Source: Actinomycetota bacterium (GTDB taxonomy: Bacteria; Actinomycetota; Thermoleophilia; UBA2241). From it: a DNA stretch of 7,569 nt. A program made the position numbers and the translations under genes. Positions 1 through 6,343 of the stretch are shown here, in pieces (within the stretch, counting starts at the first letter, position 1; the number at the start of each line of letters is the position of its first letter). The stretch lies in contig PMKX01000126.1 of NCBI GenBank assembly GCA_003158705.1, positions 14,757-22,325 of the forward strand, given 5' to 3'. Under the pieces are notes generated by a model, which saw only the letters and a list, made by a program, of their open reading frames with translations, was not told the DNA's origin and did not search any database.

Positions 1-793
1 CGAGCTGGCCCACAAGCTGGCCAAGGAGATGAGCGATCACAAGCTGGTCAGTGTGGCGCGCGTCTACGTCCCCAACGAGTACGAGGTGTACCTCTCGCGC
101 GAGGACTACGACCACCTGCACTCGTTCGAGGACTCGCTCAGAGCAGAGTTGAGCAACTACCTGGCCGCCTTTGCCCAGCGCGAAGGCTGGACTCTGGTGA
201 CCATGCCACAGGTCAGTCTCCTGCACGACGAGCATCTGCGCTTGGGCGAATTCGGCATCTCCACGCGCACGGTAGACCTGGCGGCCGCCGTCGCCCATGC
301 GGCCGAGCCCGGCGCGCCGGCGGGAGGGCCGCCGCCACAAGTGTGGGACGAGGCGGCGCCACCGGATGCGGCCTTACCGCCACTGCCGGTGCCTCCGTCG
401 GCGCCCATCGAGCCGCCGGCGCCGCCGCCCGGCCTGGCGCAGACCGTCATGTACCAGCCGGCCGCCGCAGCGCCGGCGGGCGGCGCGGCTGCCGAGCCAC
501 CGCCGGCGCTGCCGATGCGCGCCTATCTGCGTATGCAGGAGCAGCTCTTTGCGATCAAGGAGCCGGTCGCCGTGCTGGGCCGCAGCAAGCGCTGCGACAT
601 AGTGCTGCCGGACCCCAACGTGTCGCGTCAGCACGCCGAGATCCGCCTCGAGGGCGACGGCCACGTGCTCGTCGACCTCGACTCGACCAACGGCGTCAAG
701 ATCAACGGCAGGGAGGTGAAGCGCGCCGTGCTTGCCGACGGAGACCGCATCGAGTTGGGCAGCACCGAGCTGCGCTTCGAAAGGCGACCTTGA
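1..793 (+). CDS. fhaA: FhaA-type FHA-domain phosphothreonine reader (5' end missing)
   Basis: Cytoplasmic adaptor that binds phosphothreonine on PknB-family substrates; in mycobacteria FhaA binds the phosphorylated pseudokinase domain of MviN/MurJ and restrains peptidoglycan precursor export. The frame is open from base 2, giving 263 residues to the TGA at 791-793. ATG 29 is probably internal: the nine codons before it (ELAHKLAKE) read as part of the DUF3662 N-terminal domain, and about 40-50 residues are probably missing upstream. Counting from base 2, residues 1 to about 92 are the DUF3662 domain (VYVPNEYEVYLS, RLGEFGI). About 93-170 is a Pro/Ala-rich, presumably disordered linker containing QTVM with Thr148. 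About 183-260 is an FHA domain with Gly193-Arg194, Ser208-x-x-His211 and Ser228-Thr229-Asn230, all the key phosphopeptide-binding positions. The stop overlaps the next gene's TTG start. Family assignment is secure; partners are inferred from homologues. Confidence 0.93.
   Translation, partial: ELAHKLAKEMSDHKLVSVARVYVPNEYEVYLSREDYDHLHSFEDSLRAELSNYLAAFAQREGWTLVTMPQVSLLHDEHLRLGEFGISTRTVDLAAAVAHAAEPGAPAGGPPPQVWDEAAPPDAALPPLPVPPSAPIEPPAPPPGLAQTVMYQPAAAAPAGGAAAEPPPALPMRAYLRMQEQLFAIKEPVAVLGRSKRCDIVLPDPNVSRQHAEIRLEGDGHVLVDLDSTNGVKINGREVKRAVLADGDRIELGSTELRFERRP
779..784 (+). promoter_or_regulatory. Ribosome binding site supporting the TTG start at 790
   Basis: GAAAGG lies inside the last codons of fhaA, five bases before TTG 790. 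It supports initiation at this TTG, where the N-terminal Rossmann strand begins after only a few residues, and not at an earlier in-frame codon inside fhaA. Confidence 0.55.
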
Positions 794-1722
794 CCGAGGC
801 CGTCGCCGTCGCCGGTGCGGGACTGACCGGGGCGAGCTGGGCGGGGCTCTTCGCCGCCCAGGGGCTCGCGGTTCGCCTCTACGACATCCGCCCCGCCGCT
901 CTCGACTCGGCCGCCGCACAGGCTTCCATGGCGGCTCGCTTCCTTGTAGATCACGGCTTGGCCGATGCCGCCACGGCGCAGCGTGGCTTGGCGGCACTGA
1001 CTGCCGAACTTGACCCTGCGGCTGCTTTCGACGGCGTCACGCTGGTTCAGGAGTGCGTGGTCGAGGACCTCGAGACCAAGCGAGCCGTGTTTGCCGCCGC
1101 CGATTCGCTAGCGCCGGCCGACGCACTGCTGGCGACGAGTTCGTCTGGCCTCTCGATCACGGCCATCCAGAAAGCGGCGAGAGTGCCGCAGCGTTGTCTC
1201 GCCGCTCACCCCTACAACCCGCCTCACCTGGTGCCGCTGGTGGAGCTGGCGCCGGGTGAGCAAACGAGCGCCGAGACGATGGCTCGCGGGCTCGACTTCT
1301 ACCGGCGCGTCGGCCGGCGGCCGGTGCTTGTGCGCGGCGACCTGCCGGGCTACATCGCCAACCGCCTGTCGGCGGCTCTCTGGCGGGAGGCCGTGGAGCT
1401 CGTGCGTTCGGGCGCGGCGAGCGTCGCCGAGGTGGACCAGGCGGTCTGCGACGGGCCTGGCTTGCGCTGGGCGGTGATGGGTCCACACTTGCTGTATCAC
1501 CTGGGCGGGGGCGCGGGCGGCATCCGGGGTCACTTGCGTCATCTCGCCGGTGCCAAGGAGGGCATGCTGCGTGACTTGGCCACATGGACCGAGTTCCCGC
1601 CCGACACGGCCGACGCTTTGGCCGCGGGATTGGCCGAAGAGGTGGCCGGGCGCAGTCTGGAGCAGCTCGTCGCCGAGCGGGACGAGGCTCTGGCGGCGAT
1701 CGTGCAGGTGCGGAGACGATGA
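790..1722 (+). CDS. 3-hydroxyacyl-CoA dehydrogenase family enzyme, lambda-crystallin / L-gulonate 3-dehydrogenase-like
   Basis: Predicted cytosolic NAD-dependent dehydrogenase oxidising a 3-hydroxy acid or its CoA or carnitine ester. It has 310 residues, the usual length for stand-alone lambda-crystallin-type members. The Rossmann motif GAGLTG is at residues 9-14, with Asp32 ending strand 2, as expected for NAD preference. QECVVEDLETK, Ser117-Ser118-Ser119-Gly, the catalytic-type His140 in HPYNPP, Glu152 in PLVEL and PGYIANR (186-192) follow in family order. The C-terminal helical domain contains GPGLRWAVMGP. Start: TTG 790 overlaps the fhaA stop (TTGA), so the genes are translationally coupled; a longer in-frame reading would run through the FHA domain of fhaA. 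A 40-base gap precedes fhaB. This gene is not part of the canonical PknB cluster. Carnitine 3-dehydrogenase and 3-hydroxybutyryl-CoA dehydrogenase are the main alternatives, and the substrate cannot be read from sequence. Superfamily is secure, subfamily moderate. Confidence 0.88.
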   Translation: MTEAVAVAGAGLTGASWAGLFAAQGLAVRLYDIRPAALDSAAAQASMAARFLVDHGLADAATAQRGLAALTAELDPAAAFDGVTLVQECVVEDLETKRAVFAAADSLAPADALLATSSSGLSITAIQKAARVPQRCLAAHPYNPPHLVPLVELAPGEQTSAETMARGLDFYRRVGRRPVLVRGDLPGYIANRLSAALWREAVELVRSGAASVAEVDQAVCDGPGLRWAVMGPHLLYHLGGGAGGIRGHLRHLAGAKEGMLRDLATWTEFPPDTADALAAGLAEEVAGRSLEQLVAERDEALAAIVQVRRR

Positions 1723-1762
1723 CGGTCGCAGTCCACAGGCGCTACCTCACGAGGCGAGCTTG

Positions 1763-2299
1763 ATGGACATCATCCTGCTCATACTCAAGATCGCCGGCCT
1801 CGTGCTGCTCTACCTGTTCATCTGGCTCATCGTACGGGCGACGACCCGCGACGTGTACAGCGCCGGCGGAGTCGAGGCAGCTCCCGACATTGCCATGCCG
1901 GAGGCCCCGCCGCCGCCGGTCGCCACCCCGGCGGAGCGCTCTCAGCGCCGCAGGGAGCGCCAGACGGAGCGTACGATGGCCGGCGAAGCCCTCGACCTCA
2001 CCGCCAACATCGATCCGCGGCTGATCGTCGAGCGCAGTCCGGTGGCCCCGGCGGGCGTGGTGTTCCCGCTCAGCGGCCCTGTGACCATAGGGCGGGCGCC
2101 GACCAGCGACATCATCCTGGACGAGACGTTCGTGTCGCAGACGCACGCCCGCCTCATACTGCGCGACCAGTTCTACTTCGTGGAGGACCTGGGCAGCACC
2201 AACGGCACCTTCGTCAACGAGAAAGAGGTGAGCGAGGCCCAGCTCAAGCCAGACTCACGCCTGCGCATCGGCGAGACGGTCTTCCGCTACGAGGAATGA
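1763..2299 (+). CDS. fhaB: FhaB/FipA-type membrane-anchored FHA protein
   Basis: Phosphothreonine-reading adaptor held at the membrane; the mycobacterial homologue (FhaB/FipA) links PknB-family signalling to division and wall-synthesis proteins such as FtsZ and FtsQ. It has 178 residues. An N-terminal hydrophobic segment (about 3-24) is followed by RATTRDVY, the usual FhaB arrangement. A charged, Pro-containing linker covers about 35-95. The FHA domain (about 98-177) has Gly110-Arg111, Ser125-x-x-His128 and Ser145-Thr146-Asn147-Gly, so the phosphopeptide pocket looks intact. ATG 1763 is chosen because it places the membrane segment at the N-terminus and has GAGG at 1751-1754 eight bases upstream. 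Reading further upstream in frame would overlap the dehydrogenase gene. Seven bases separate it from pstP, consistent with co-transcription. It lacks the tandem N-terminal threonines of the GarA type, so it is not GarA. Confidence 0.92.
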   Translation: MDIILLILKIAGLVLLYLFIWLIVRATTRDVYSAGGVEAAPDIAMPEAPPPPVATPAERSQRRRERQTERTMAGEALDLTANIDPRLIVERSPVAPAGVVFPLSGPVTIGRAPTSDIILDETFVSQTHARLILRDQFYFVEDLGSTNGTFVNEKEVSEAQLKPDSRLRIGETVFRYEE

Positions 2300-2306
2300 G
2301 GCTGGT

Positions 2307-3509
2307 GTGAACCTGGTCACCCGCCACGCGGCGCTCTCCGACATCGGCCTGCACCGGCAGGCGAACGAAGATGCCTATATAGCTGAGGCGCCGCTGTTTG
2401 CCGTCGCCGACGGCATGGGCGGCGCCCAGGCGGGTGAGGTGGCGGCCGGCATCGCCATCGAGACTCTGGCGCAGACCACGGCTGCCGGCGGCAGCCTTCA
2501 GGAGGCCGCCGCCCAGGCCAACACGCGCATCTTCGACTTGGCTGCCGAAGATCCCGATCGCGCGGGCATGGGCACGACGCTGACCGCCGTCCGCATTGCC
2601 GGTGCACAAGCCGAGTTCGTGCACATCGGCGACAGCCGTGCCTACCTGCTCCGTGGCGGCGAGCTGCGCCAGCTGAGTGAGGACCATTCCCTGGTCGGCG
2701 AGTGGGTGCGCGAGGGTGCCATCACGCCCGAGGAGGCGGCCGTCAACCGCTACCGCAGCATCCTCAGCCGAGCTTTGGGCACCGAGCCGCGGGCTGAGCT
2801 CGACGTGTTCTCCGTCGATCTCGAGCGCGGGGACGTGCTCCTGCTCAGCAGCGACGGACTCAGCGGCGTGGTGCCGTCCAAGCGACTCGCAAAGCTGCTG
2901 GCCAAGGACGATCTACAGGCGTGCGTCCAGGGCCTCGTGCGCGAGGCCAAGCAGCACGGCGGCCACGACAACATCACGGCGGTGGTCGTGCGCCTCGAGG
3001 CCGGCGACGAGGCAGCCGAGGACGGCGAGGCCACCGCCGATGTGACGCTGAGCGCGGCCGACCAGGCCACCGCGCCGCCGCCGAGCCAGGCCGAGGGAGA
3101 GGCCGCGGCGGACGTGACGTTGAGCGGGGGCGACCAGGCCGCCGCCGACGCGCCGTCGAGCAAGTCCGCCGCAGGGGCCGTCGCCGCGCCGCCTCCGCCG
3201 CCGCGCGCCGCCAAGCGGCCGCCGGTCAGCCGTCTGCTCATCGTGGCTGTGGTGGTTGCCGTCCTGCTCGTCACGGCGGCCGTCGCTGCCAACGAGCTCT
3301 ACTTCGTGGGCGTGGACCAAGGCTACGTGAGCGTCTTCCGCGGTCTGCCCTGGCAGGTCGGCGGCCTCGAGTTCCATCGTCTCTACCTGCGCAGCGCGCT
3401 GCCCGTCACCGCCCTCAACGCCGACCAGAGCCAACGGGTGCAGCGACACTCGCTGGGCAGCAAGGGCGCGGCGCTGGACCTGGTGCGCGCCGTGGGCGGC
3501 TCGCCGTGA
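2307..3509 (+). CDS. pstP: PstP, membrane-anchored PP2C-family Ser/Thr phosphatase
   Basis: Metal-dependent phosphatase that reverses phosphorylation of PknB, other Ser/Thr kinases and wall-synthesis substrates. It has 400 residues. The PP2C catalytic domain (about 5-232) contains NEDAY (20-24), the metal-binding Asp35 in ADGMGG, GMGTT, HIGDSRAYL, Asp183 in SSDGLSG and Asp221 in GGHDNIT, so the active site looks complete. Residues about 235-308 form an acidic, Ala/Pro-rich linker with two copies of a 24-residue repeat, each containing DVTLS (Thr247 and Thr271). A membrane span lies at about 310-330, followed by a small extracellular domain with VDQGYVSVFRGLP, as in actinobacterial PstP. The GTG start at 2307 follows the fhaB stop by seven bases, with GAGG at 2298-2301. 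The stop overlaps the rodA start (GTGA), indicating translational coupling. Assignment is secure. Confidence 0.94.
   Translation: MNLVTRHAALSDIGLHRQANEDAYIAEAPLFAVADGMGGAQAGEVAAGIAIETLAQTTAAGGSLQEAAAQANTRIFDLAAEDPDRAGMGTTLTAVRIAGAQAEFVHIGDSRAYLLRGGELRQLSEDHSLVGEWVREGAITPEEAAVNRYRSILSRALGTEPRAELDVFSVDLERGDVLLLSSDGLSGVVPSKRLAKLLAKDDLQACVQGLVREAKQHGGHDNITAVVVRLEAGDEAAEDGEATADVTLSAADQATAPPPSQAEGEAAADVTLSGGDQAAADAPSSKSAAGAVAAPPPPPRAAKRPPVSRLLIVAVVVAVLLVTAAVAANELYFVGVDQGYVSVFRGLPWQVGGLEFHRLYLRSALPVTALNADQSQRVQRHSLGSKGAALDLVRAVGGSP
3024..3167 (+). repeat. Two tandem 72-base repeats within the pstP linker
   Basis: Unit 1 is 3024-3095 and unit 2 is 3096-3167, in frame and 24 codons each. Both encode GEA-x-ADVTLS-x-x-DQA followed by an Ala/Pro/Ser tail. 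The first half of the unit is well conserved in DNA and protein; the second half has diverged. This looks like an in-frame duplication in a disordered juxtamembrane linker between the catalytic domain and the membrane span. Confidence 0.8.
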
Positions 3510-4828
3510 GTCGCCGCAACAGCGAGCTGGCCTTCCTGGCGCTGGCGGCGGTGATCAGCACCATGGCCTACGTCTCCGTGTTCGCCGGCCGCTACCACGA
3601 GATCAGGCGGGCCTCGATCGTGTACGGCCTCATCTTCGTCGCCGTCTTTCTCGTCCTTCACCTGGTGGTGCGCTTCGTGCTACCGCAGGCGGACCCGTGC
3701 TTGCTGCCCATCACCGCTCTGCTGTCGGCCATGGGCCTCACCGAGATCTACCGCATCAGGCCGGCGCTGGCCCTGCTCCAGGGTCAGTGGCTGCTGGTGG
3801 GCGCCGGTCTGTTCATCTTGACCGTGCTTATCGTGCGCGACCACCAGCGTCTCGACCGGTACCGCTACGTTATCGGCGCCCTGGGCCTGGGGCTGCTGCT
3901 GGTGACCATGGTGGTCGGCACCGAGGTGAACGGCGCCCGTTTGTGGCTGCGTTTCGGAGGCTTCTCCATTCAGCCGTCCGAGTTCGCCAAGATCGCCATC
4001 GTCATCTTCATGGCCGGCTACCTCAACGACAAGAAAGAGCTGCTCTCCATGCCTACCAAGCGCTTCCTCGGCCTGGGGTTCCCGGCGCCCAAGTACTTCG
4101 GCCCCCTGGTGCTCATGTGGGTGCTGACGCTCGTCATGCTCGTCTTCGTCAAGGACTTCGGCATGTCGCTGCTGTTCTTCGCCGTCTTCCTGGCGATGCT
4201 GTACATGGCCACGTCGCGAATCGCCTACGTCATGACCGGGGCGGCCCTGTTCGTCGTTGCCGGTGCCGCCGCCTCTCAGTACGTGGCCCATGTGCACGAA
4301 CGCTTCCTCATCTGGGTCGACCCCTGGTCGCGCGCCGCTACGAGCGGCTACCAACTGCTCCAGTCGCTGTTCACGATTGCCGACGGCGGCATGCTCGGTG
4401 CCGGTCTGGGGCGCGGCTACCTGCTGTTTCCCAACCACCAGCCGATCGTACCTGACCTGCCCACGGACTTCATCTTCGCGGCCTTGGCCAACGAGCTGGG
4501 CCTTCTGGGCGCCGTCGCCCTCATCCTCTGCTTTCTGCTCTTCTGCTGGCGCGGCTTTCGTATCGCCATGTGGGCGCCGGACGGCTTTTCCAAGCTCCTG
4601 GCCGCCGGCCTGTCTGTGACCTTCGGCTTGCAGGCCTTCATCATCATCGCCGGCGTCACGCGCCTGATCCCGCTCACGGGCATCACGCTGCCGTTCGTCA
4701 GCTACGGCGGCAGCTCTATCGTCGCCAACTTGGTCATGGTGGCCTTGCTGCTCATGATCTCGCATCGTGCGGCCGTGGTGCGTGGCGGCAGCCTCAGGGA
4801 GCGACACGAATTGGCGAAGCTGGGGTGA
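3506..4828 (+). CDS. rodA: RodA/FtsW-family SEDS peptidoglycan glycosyltransferase
   Basis: Polytopic membrane enzyme that polymerises lipid II into glycan strands and works with a class B PBP, here the adjacent pbpA. It has 440 residues with ten or more hydrophobic segments along its length. SEDS signatures are VNGARLWL with QPSEFAK (141-162), TDFIFA with Asp321 (the position of the catalytic Asp in RodA and FtsW), and LPFVSYGGSS (395-404). The helix after the catalytic Asp reads ANELG where EELG is common; the second Glu is kept. GTG 3506 is chosen because it overlaps the pstP stop in a four-base GTGA and starts just before the first membrane helix. An earlier in-frame start would run through pstP. 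A GGGCGG at 3494-3499 is only a weak ribosome site, so translation probably relies on coupling. The position beside pbpA in this cluster favours RodA over FtsW. Confidence 0.94.
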   Translation: MSRRNSELAFLALAAVISTMAYVSVFAGRYHEIRRASIVYGLIFVAVFLVLHLVVRFVLPQADPCLLPITALLSAMGLTEIYRIRPALALLQGQWLLVGAGLFILTVLIVRDHQRLDRYRYVIGALGLGLLLVTMVVGTEVNGARLWLRFGGFSIQPSEFAKIAIVIFMAGYLNDKKELLSMPTKRFLGLGFPAPKYFGPLVLMWVLTLVMLVFVKDFGMSLLFFAVFLAMLYMATSRIAYVMTGAALFVVAGAAASQYVAHVHERFLIWVDPWSRAATSGYQLLQSLFTIADGGMLGAGLGRGYLLFPNHQPIVPDLPTDFIFAALANELGLLGAVALILCFLLFCWRGFRIAMWAPDGFSKLLAAGLSVTFGLQAFIIIAGVTRLIPLTGITLPFVSYGGSSIVANLVMVALLLMISHRAAVVRGGSLRERHELAKLG

Positions 4829-4830
4829 GG
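4824..4830 (+). promoter_or_regulatory. Ribosome binding site deciding the GTG 4836 start of pbpA
   Basis: GGTGAGG overlaps the rodA stop and sits five bases before GTG 4836. It favours GTG 4836 over ATG 4767, which lies inside rodA, and over ATG 4857, which would cut into the membrane anchor. Confidence 0.65.
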
Positions 4831-4835
4831 GCGCC

Positions 4836-6278
4836 GTGAACCGAGCCATCTCGCGCATGTTCCTGGTCGGAGTGGTGCTCTTCGCCGCCCTGGTGGCTAA
4901 CCTCACCTGGATCCAGGTGTTCCACGCCAAGGCGCTGTTCGACAAGCCCCAGAACCAGCGCCGCATAGCCGAGGACATGAAGATAAAGCGCGGCCGCATC
5001 CTGGCGTTCGACGGCACGACCATCGCCGGCAGCGTGCGGCGCTCTGGCTACTACTACCGCACCTACCCGAGCGGCAGCCTCGCTCCACACATCGTCGGCT
5101 ACGAGAGCGTGAGACTGGGGCTCACCGGTATCGAGGTCACGATGGACGACTACCTCACCGGTCGCGCCGGCGGCCTGGGCGTGCAGCCGTTCATCGATCG
5201 CCTGCTGGGCCGCCGGCCCACGGGCGCCGACGTGAAGCTCACGATCGTGCCCGAGGTGCAGCGCGCCGCCCAAGCGGCGCTGGTCGGCAAGACCGGCGCC
5301 ATCGTGGCCCTCGACCCGCTCACGGGCGCCGTTATCGCTTCGGCCTCGGCGCCCACCTACAACCTCGGCGACGTCGAGGACCGCTGGCGGCGTCTCAGGT
5401 CCGACCCGTCGGCGCCGCTGCTCGATCGCGCCACCCAGGGTCTGTACCCGCCGGGTTCGTCGCTCAAGGTGGTCACGGCCGCCGCCGGGCTCGACACCGG
5501 CAAGGTGACGCCGACGACGGTGTTCAACGATACCGGCACCTACGTGATCTACGGTGGCAAGGTCACCAACTACCACGGCGAGGTGTTCGGCACCAACACG
5601 TTCACCCAGGCGCTCACCTCCTCCATCAACACGACCTTCGGCAAGGTAGGCGACCTGGTGGGCCGCGCCGGACTGGTCGGCTACATGCAGCACTTCGGCT
5701 TCTGGGCCGTGCCGCCTATCGAGCAGCCGGCGGGGTCGGTGCTGGCCAGCGGCCGCTACGACGGCGGCACGCTGTTGTCGCCGGACGCCAAGATGGATCC
5801 GCTGGCGGTGGCCTGGGCCGCGGTCGGCCAGGAGAAGGTGCTGGCCACCCCGCTACAGATGGCCCTGGTAGCTGCCGGGGTCGCCAACGGCGGACGGGTG
5901 ATGAAGCCGTTCCTCGTGCAGCAGGTGATCAGCCCGTCGGGCAAAGTGGTCAAGCAGACAAGTCCCGCGCTCTGGCAGACAGCCATGAGCCCCGCCACTG
6001 CAGCCACGCTCAACACGATGATGCAGCAAGTGGTGAACGCGCCCGGTGGCACCGGTACGGCGGCGGCGCTGCCCGGCGTCAAGGTAGCGGGCAAGACGGG
6101 CACGGCCGAGAGGGGGACCACCAACATGGCCTGGTTCATCGCCTTCGCACCGGCGGACGCGCCGCGGGTGGCGGTGGCCGTGGCCGTCGAGAACACACTC
6201 AGCACTGGCGGCGAGGAGGCGGCGCCCCTGGCCGCCCAGGTGCTCAAGGTGGCGCTGGCCCAGGCGCAGCTGCCGTAG
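4836..6278 (+). CDS. pbpA: PbpA, class B penicillin-binding protein (D,D-transpeptidase)
   Basis: Membrane-anchored transpeptidase that cross-links peptidoglycan made by its SEDS partner; the mycobacterial homologue is a PknB/PstP target. It has 480 residues, close to actinobacterial PbpA. A short cytoplasmic tail and membrane span (about 8-26) come first. The PBP dimerisation-type N-domain follows, with RGRILAFDG around residues 51-59 and IGYESV-like spacing further on. The transpeptidase domain (about 150-475) has all three active-site motifs: Ser208-Ser-Leu-Lys211 (PPGSSLK; the commoner form is STFK), Ser263-Ile-Asn265, and Lys420-Thr-Gly422 (AGKTGTAE). It has no PASTA repeats and ends soon after the transpeptidase fold. 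GTG 4836 gives MNRAISRMF, typical of the family, seven bases after rodA. It is followed by a hairpin and a 65-base gap before pknB. Assignment is secure. Confidence 0.94.
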   Translation: MNRAISRMFLVGVVLFAALVANLTWIQVFHAKALFDKPQNQRRIAEDMKIKRGRILAFDGTTIAGSVRRSGYYYRTYPSGSLAPHIVGYESVRLGLTGIEVTMDDYLTGRAGGLGVQPFIDRLLGRRPTGADVKLTIVPEVQRAAQAALVGKTGAIVALDPLTGAVIASASAPTYNLGDVEDRWRRLRSDPSAPLLDRATQGLYPPGSSLKVVTAAAGLDTGKVTPTTVFNDTGTYVIYGGKVTNYHGEVFGTNTFTQALTSSINTTFGKVGDLVGRAGLVGYMQHFGFWAVPPIEQPAGSVLASGRYDGGTLLSPDAKMDPLAVAWAAVGQEKVLATPLQMALVAAGVANGGRVMKPFLVQQVISPSGKVVKQTSPALWQTAMSPATAATLNTMMQQVVNAPGGTGTAAALPGVKVAGKTGTAERGTTNMAWFIAFAPADAPRVAVAVAVENTLSTGGEEAAPLAAQVLKVALAQAQLP

Positions 6279-6284
6279 ACGCTG

Positions 6285-6308
6285 ACGCAGGTCGGTGCCG
6301 ACCTGCGT
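6285..6308 (+). terminator. Perfect inverted repeat after pbpA: possible terminator or attenuator
   Basis: The arms are ACGCAGGTCGG (6285-6295) and CCGACCTGCGT (6298-6308), exact 11-base complements separated by TG. RNA could form a GC-rich hairpin six bases after the pbpA stop. No T-run follows (next bases GGTAGTTATAGG), so it is not a classical intrinsic terminator; actinobacterial hairpins often lack a U-tail. A DNA operator with two-fold symmetry, or an mRNA-stabilising or attenuating hairpin setting the pknB:pbpA ratio, is equally possible. The repeat is seen directly; its function is inferred. Confidence 0.45.
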
Positions 6309-6328
6309 GGTAGTTATAGGAGTCGAAC

Positions 6329-6335
6329 GAGAGGG
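6329..6335 (+). promoter_or_regulatory. Ribosome binding site for pknB
   Basis: GAGAGGG ends eight bases before TTG 6344, a good spacing. It is only three bases from ATG 6339, which would be too close. This spacing, together with the in-frame TAG at 6317-6319 and the absence of ATG or GTG between it and TTG 6344, fixes TTG 6344 as the best pknB start. Confidence 0.65.
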
Positions 6336-6343
6336 CGCATGAG

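Noticed and set aside
29..31. ATG 29 as the true fhaA start
   Set aside because: The frame is open to the window edge and the residues before this Met continue the DUF3662 domain, so the gene starts upstream of the window.
343..789. N-terminal extension of the dehydrogenase frame back to ATG 343
   Set aside because: It would overlap the linker and FHA domain of fhaA for about 450 bases and encode Arg/Ala/Gly-rich shadow sequence. The Rossmann fold starts right after TTG 790, which has a ribosome site.
1723..1762. Possible promoter in the 40-base gap before fhaB
   Set aside because: No convincing -35/-10 pair or inverted repeat was seen; only a GAGG ribosome site is supportable.
2921..3505. 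Upstream extension of the rodA frame into pstP
   Set aside because: The extension is Arg/Gly-rich shadow sequence across the PstP linker. The SEDS protein begins naturally at GTG 3506.
4767..4859. ATG 4767 or ATG 4857 as the pbpA start
   Set aside because: The first lies inside rodA, and the second would remove the basic residues before the membrane anchor. GTG 4836 has a well-spaced GGTGAGG.
3680..5023. Long open frame of 447 codons on the minus strand opposite rodA and the start of pbpA
   Set aside because: The product is His/Gln/Asp/Glu-rich, low in complexity and has no recognisable domain. Long antisense open frames are expected opposite GC-rich genes with strong third-position bias, and the plus-strand rodA and pbpA are unmistakable.
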